Position numbers and translations under genes: made by a program. From Echinostoma caproni (taxonomy: Eukaryota; Platyhelminthes; Trematoda; Plagiorchiida; Echinostomatidae): 11,659 nt of DNA. The notes beneath the pieces were generated by a model, which searched no databases, had not been told where the DNA came from, and worked only from the letters and a program-made list of their open reading frames with translations. Where the stretch lies: the NCBI GenBank assembly GCA_900618425.1, contig UZAN01042781.1, forward strand, positions 1 through 11,659, read 5' to 3'. This document shows, one piece after another, positions 8,621-11,659 of the stretch (within the stretch, counting starts at the first letter, position 1; each line of letters opens with the position of its first letter).

Positions 8621-8706
8621 GGTGGTGCCCCAGTGATAACGTCACCAAATTATCATCCCGGAAGACGTGTGTTCGGTTCTCACTACCACCACTACCACCA
8701 CCACCA
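8621..8706 (+). mobile_element. tRNA-derived SINE, copy B, with CCA-repeat tail
   Basis: A 70-base tRNA-like body at 8621-8690. The acceptor stem is complete: GGTGGTG 8621-8627 pairs with TACCACC 8684-8690 at all seven positions, the last being G-U. The T arm GTGTG-TTCGGTT-CTCAC (8667-8683) has four of five pairs. The B-box-like TGTTCGGTTCT and the region CCCAGTGATAACG line up with copy A. A tail of ACC/CCA units follows to 8706. The anticodon arm is not convincing. Agreement with copy A over the whole body, with the same type of tail in the opposite orientation, supports a dispersed SINE over a real tRNA gene. Confidence 0.6.
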
Positions 8707-9472
8707 ATCCTCATTTCTGTGAACTCAGCCTGTTGGAGAATCATACCGTTAAGAAAGTGAAAATGGTTACAGTGTACCGCAAAAGTGTAAATGCGGGTGT
8801 TTTGTATCGTAACTGGTTACTCTTTCTCACGCAACTCGCGAAATTCTCCCGTACAAACAAGCTTCTCAAATTTCCCCCACTGAGGAAGCCCCAATCATGC
8901 ATAGGGCACAGATGCACCCGCGCCAAAACTCAGGACGAAAAAAAACAGCATCTGGGGTTGTAAGCGTGCTGTTGAACAACTGACAGTTCACTTTGAGTGG
9001 GGAAGGGGTACCGAAATCCGGTTTCCCAACCAACCAACCAACCAAGAAGAGGCGTACGAATCACACTCAACCACACCTAACCAAGTTGTGGTGATGGTTG
9101 GTCATCGACTCGATTGAGCATCGAAGTTTGTTGAGCACTTTGGTTTCGTTCACAAGGCTTGCGATCGGATGAATTGAACAACGGTCCTCAACAGATTGCG
9201 ATTTCTCAACACCGGCCAGCTGCCTGGCGGGTCAAGTCTTAACTAGCCAAAGGCTCTGGTTGTGTACTCCCTATGAAAGTGCATCTGCTTTGCCCGGACG
9301 CAGAATAGCGCTATCGCGCCCACACGCAAATCACGAACTGATTTATTTGTGTTAAAGATTGCTTCAAAGTGATTTGTTAAATACACAGTAGTTTGGTGAA
9401 TGGTACCGTGACATCGTGTACGCCGAACGTCTGACGGGTTGAAATTTAGTATCCTGATTTATGTGAAAGAAT
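8707..9472. other. Intergenic, no gene seen
   Basis: No recognisable coding sequence. It contains the CCAA repeat at 9026-9045 and a locally GC-richer part at about 9200-9330. A small hairpin (AGCC-AAA-GGCT) lies at about 9244-9254. The open frame at 8667-8963 begins inside the SINE tail and has no family signature. Confidence 0.5.
9026..9045 (+). repeat. CCAA tetranucleotide repeat
   Basis: Five perfect tandem copies of CCAA. It is too short to say whether it is the tail of an element or an independent microsatellite. Confidence 0.9.
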
Positions 9473-10411
9473 TTGGTGTACGTTTCAATTGCACAAACCA
9501 ATCACCTTCAGGACGGACAAAATAAAAAGCCCATGAATTCCGTCACGTCTGGCGTAAAAACTGAAACGTTTATTTCCCGAGATAAACTTGAAGACAAAGT
9601 TAAACAAAGCCAGGTTGACCGAGTTATGTCAAGACAGATTTTGCTGCATCTCAAATGGCACAATACGACAGAAAACTACAATTTAGTATATATACCCAAG
9701 GACATCGAACACACAAACAGCCTGAGACATTTGTTGATGACGAATCCAGGATCTGGATCGGAGAAGCCGGTTTAAGATCATTTATGCTAACAGTCCAATC
9801 CCCGGCTGATTAGGCCCGCGGAGTCGGTTGCAATCAGGACATGGAAACCTGGCCTGTGTGCGAGCGAAAAGACCTGTCAGTCTCGCATGATCACTGTTTT
9901 GGCAGTAGTATGACGTGTAAGCACTCAGCCCTGTCCGATTCGTGTATAACCTGATGTATTACTGTTCAATTAGTTGCCTTCCGTATTATACCACTTGAGA
10001 TGCAGTGAATCGTGCATTGTCGAAAATCGTACCACCTGAATTTGTTGTGCTCCCTCCCTCGCAACTGTCCACGTGAGATCAGATGTGTGGTGTACAGGTC
10101 AGCGAATAGCCTGAAGTTTCCGGTCCGAAGTAGCAAAGGTGCACAAAACTGTACTTTTTATACAAAGCAAGGGCTTCAAAAAGCTGTTCAATGCTTTCCA
10201 CTTTTTCGCCATAGATACAGTCTTGTTTTAACCAGTCAACGCCAGAAGAGGAGAAGGATTGTACGGTCATCAGTGTTGAAGGTTTTCGGGTGAAGTGGTG
10301 TATAGACAGTAGTTTTCTCACTTACCCTTCAAGTCGGCACTCTTTGTATTTACTGAAGTTATTTGGTTTATTCTGCTAGTAGCCCGAATGAGCATACTTC
10401 AAACCAAACAA
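9473..10411. other. Intergenic with unassigned open frames
   Basis: The plus frame 9473-9775 opens at a TTG codon; its first ATG is about 17 codons in. It looks like chance. The minus frame 10321-10079 (80 codons) reads more like a globular protein, with KQDCIYGEKVESIEQLF followed by an aromatic-rich YKKYSFVHLCYFGPE. I recognise no family and see no clear splice sites, so it is listed as a candidate only. Confidence 0.4.
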
Positions 10412-10416
10412 TGGAG

Positions 10417-10445
10417 AGTGGCAAACAAACTCGTTTTCAGTGATT
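10417..10445 (+). repeat. Short dispersed repeat, unit 2
   Basis: Same orientation and 26 of 29 identical bases to 3573-3601, sharing AACAAACTCGTTT. The flanking similarity is weak. Confidence 0.35.
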
Positions 10446-11659
10446 CAAGTGCATACCAGTCGCTTACAATACAGGTGTTGACCCAACTCGTGCAACATTA
10501 TCCTCATTTTGAAACCCCATATCATAGTTATATATAGATGGTTATGAGTAAAGTGTAGTTATTCCTGACTTTATCTCCAACATCCATGTTCTGAGTTCAT
10601 TTCTGTCACCAGTTAAATGTGCGCGACCTTGAGTGTCACTATAAAAGTTGCAGTAGTGCAAAAGTCACAGCTCTGATTTAGAAAATATTTTGGGCAAAGT
10701 AGCATGGGAGCACATTATTTTTAATAGATGATTCCTGTCTCATGAGAGTTTCTATTAGGTTGAGCACACGTATTCTAAATTTCTATTTTATTTTCATTCA
10801 GTGCATAGTAAATAAGCAAATTATTGAAAATATTCTAGCTCAAATAAACTGATAAATTATTAGGCTACAAACTACTCATGCATTATCTCCAATACCGGAA
10901 GAACTGAAAACATGGTCCAAGAAACACACAAGTTGATCCTCAAAAGTTGACCTTGAGGTGTGCGGCTCGTTGAATAATTTGAAATGCAGCTGAGGCCACA
11001 TGGTATGAAGCCATTATTGAACGCCCAAAAAAGCATAGCGCATATTGATTTGACCAACAAATTTAAATTGCGTCGCCAGTACATTTGGCAATGGGTTTAT
11101 CTCACTGATGACCAACGAGTAATTCAGCATATGGTTAAAGCTGATCTACTGAGCCAGTTTTCCAATGAATTTCTTTTTACCTGTCAAGAGAAGTAAATAT
11201 CTACACCGCCTAACGAGTTGGAAAGGAAGTGATTATTGAGCGCATTGCTGTTGTTCTCCTGCATACGCCAATATGGAAATAGTACAATTTCCTGCACTGA
11301 TATGGGAGGTTTTTGAAAACTGTCACTCCAAAAATGCATTCATGGAAGTCATATTTTTCACCTGTGAACGTCGGTATATCATCTCGCTTCAGCTTGGTAA
11401 TAGAAAACAGTTAAACCCAAATAAATATTATTTTTTTATATTTATGCAGTTTCTAGAGGGGTCAATTTCAATGTCAAATTTGTTCTATTGACTCGTAGCA
11501 GCTGGGATTTTTATTTAATTGGAAACTTTTCCCTCCATCAGAAACGGAAAAGTTAGCTACCTTGCCATTGGTCACCGGAAACTTGCAAATCCTGTTTGGC
11601 AGTCAACGTAGTGGATTCCATGCTTAAGCGACTGCCTCCAGTGCTAAAAAATGATAAAG
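10446..11659. other. AT-rich intergenic with unassigned open frames, to the right edge
   Basis: No domain is recognised. Two plus frames are worth noting. The one at 10984-11196 (70 codons) is charged and mixed in composition. The one at 11273-11491 (72 codons) could be read across a possible 53-base intron at 11397-11449 (GTAATA donor, T-rich tract, TTTATGCAG acceptor), which would carry the frame on to a stop at 11554-11556. Neither has support beyond being open. The last 100 bases show nothing I can name. Confidence 0.35.

Noticed and set aside
8621..8690. A functional tRNA gene
   Set aside because: The acceptor stem is good but there is no convincing anticodon arm, and a diverged second copy with the same tail fits a SINE better.
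2641..9234. Exact 12-mer CCTGGCGGGTCA at 2641 and 9223, each followed by a hairpin
   Set aside because: A shared 12-mer is not unexpected by chance in a window this size, and the sequences after it do not align.
11101..11120. CTGATGA at about 11104, and the same core on the minus strand near 5386, as hammerhead ribozyme cores
   Set aside because: Neither is followed by a stem and GAAA box at the right spacing, nor flanked by the other helices.
1..11659. CRISPR array, bacterial operon or phage region
   Set aside because: No regularly spaced repeats, no dense same-strand genes and no ribosome binding sites. The repeats are typical of an animal genome.

Overview
This window looks like repeat-rich intergenic DNA from an animal genome. 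No complete host gene is visible. The long stretches without open frames, the dominance of decayed non-LTR retrotransposons of the CR1 group, the RNA polymerase III-type (tRNA-derived) short elements and the scattered microsatellites all point to a eukaryote. A flatworm, perhaps a trematode, is my best guess. It rests on the general look of the elements and is not proven from this sequence.

Layout. Positions 1-1156 hold the 3' part of a CR1-like LINE on the plus strand, running in from the left edge, with the end of reverse transcriptase, the C-terminal domain and a 3' tail. Positions 1157-2640 show nothing beyond short simple repeats. At 2641-2820 is an unexplained GC-richer block packed with perfect inverted repeats. 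At 3388-3469 (minus) and 8621-8706 (plus) lie two copies of one tRNA-derived SINE with a CCA-repeat tail. A second, different tRNA-like sequence lies at 4382-4459. Positions 4647-7190 (minus) hold the longest element, a CR1-like ORF2 that can be followed from the endonuclease domain to the C-terminus. It is broken by stops, frameshifts, a deletion in the RT core and a pentanucleotide microsatellite. Positions 7704-8343 (minus) hold a third CR1-like RT fragment. The right third (8707-11659) has no recognisable element. It contains a few modest open frames that could be exons or chance.

How the parts relate. LINE copies 1 and 2 share a clearly related C-terminal domain and belong to one family. 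Copy 3 differs more and may be another subfamily. None could be active: the catalytic residues are lost in copies 1 and 2 and apparently in copy 3, and all frames are broken. The SINEs would have depended on LINE machinery in trans. The sequence does not show which LINE.

The observations most worth a check are the hairpin cluster at 2641-2820, the two-copy SINE family, and the microsatellite that has replaced a conserved stretch of the LINE C-terminal domain at 4721-4754.
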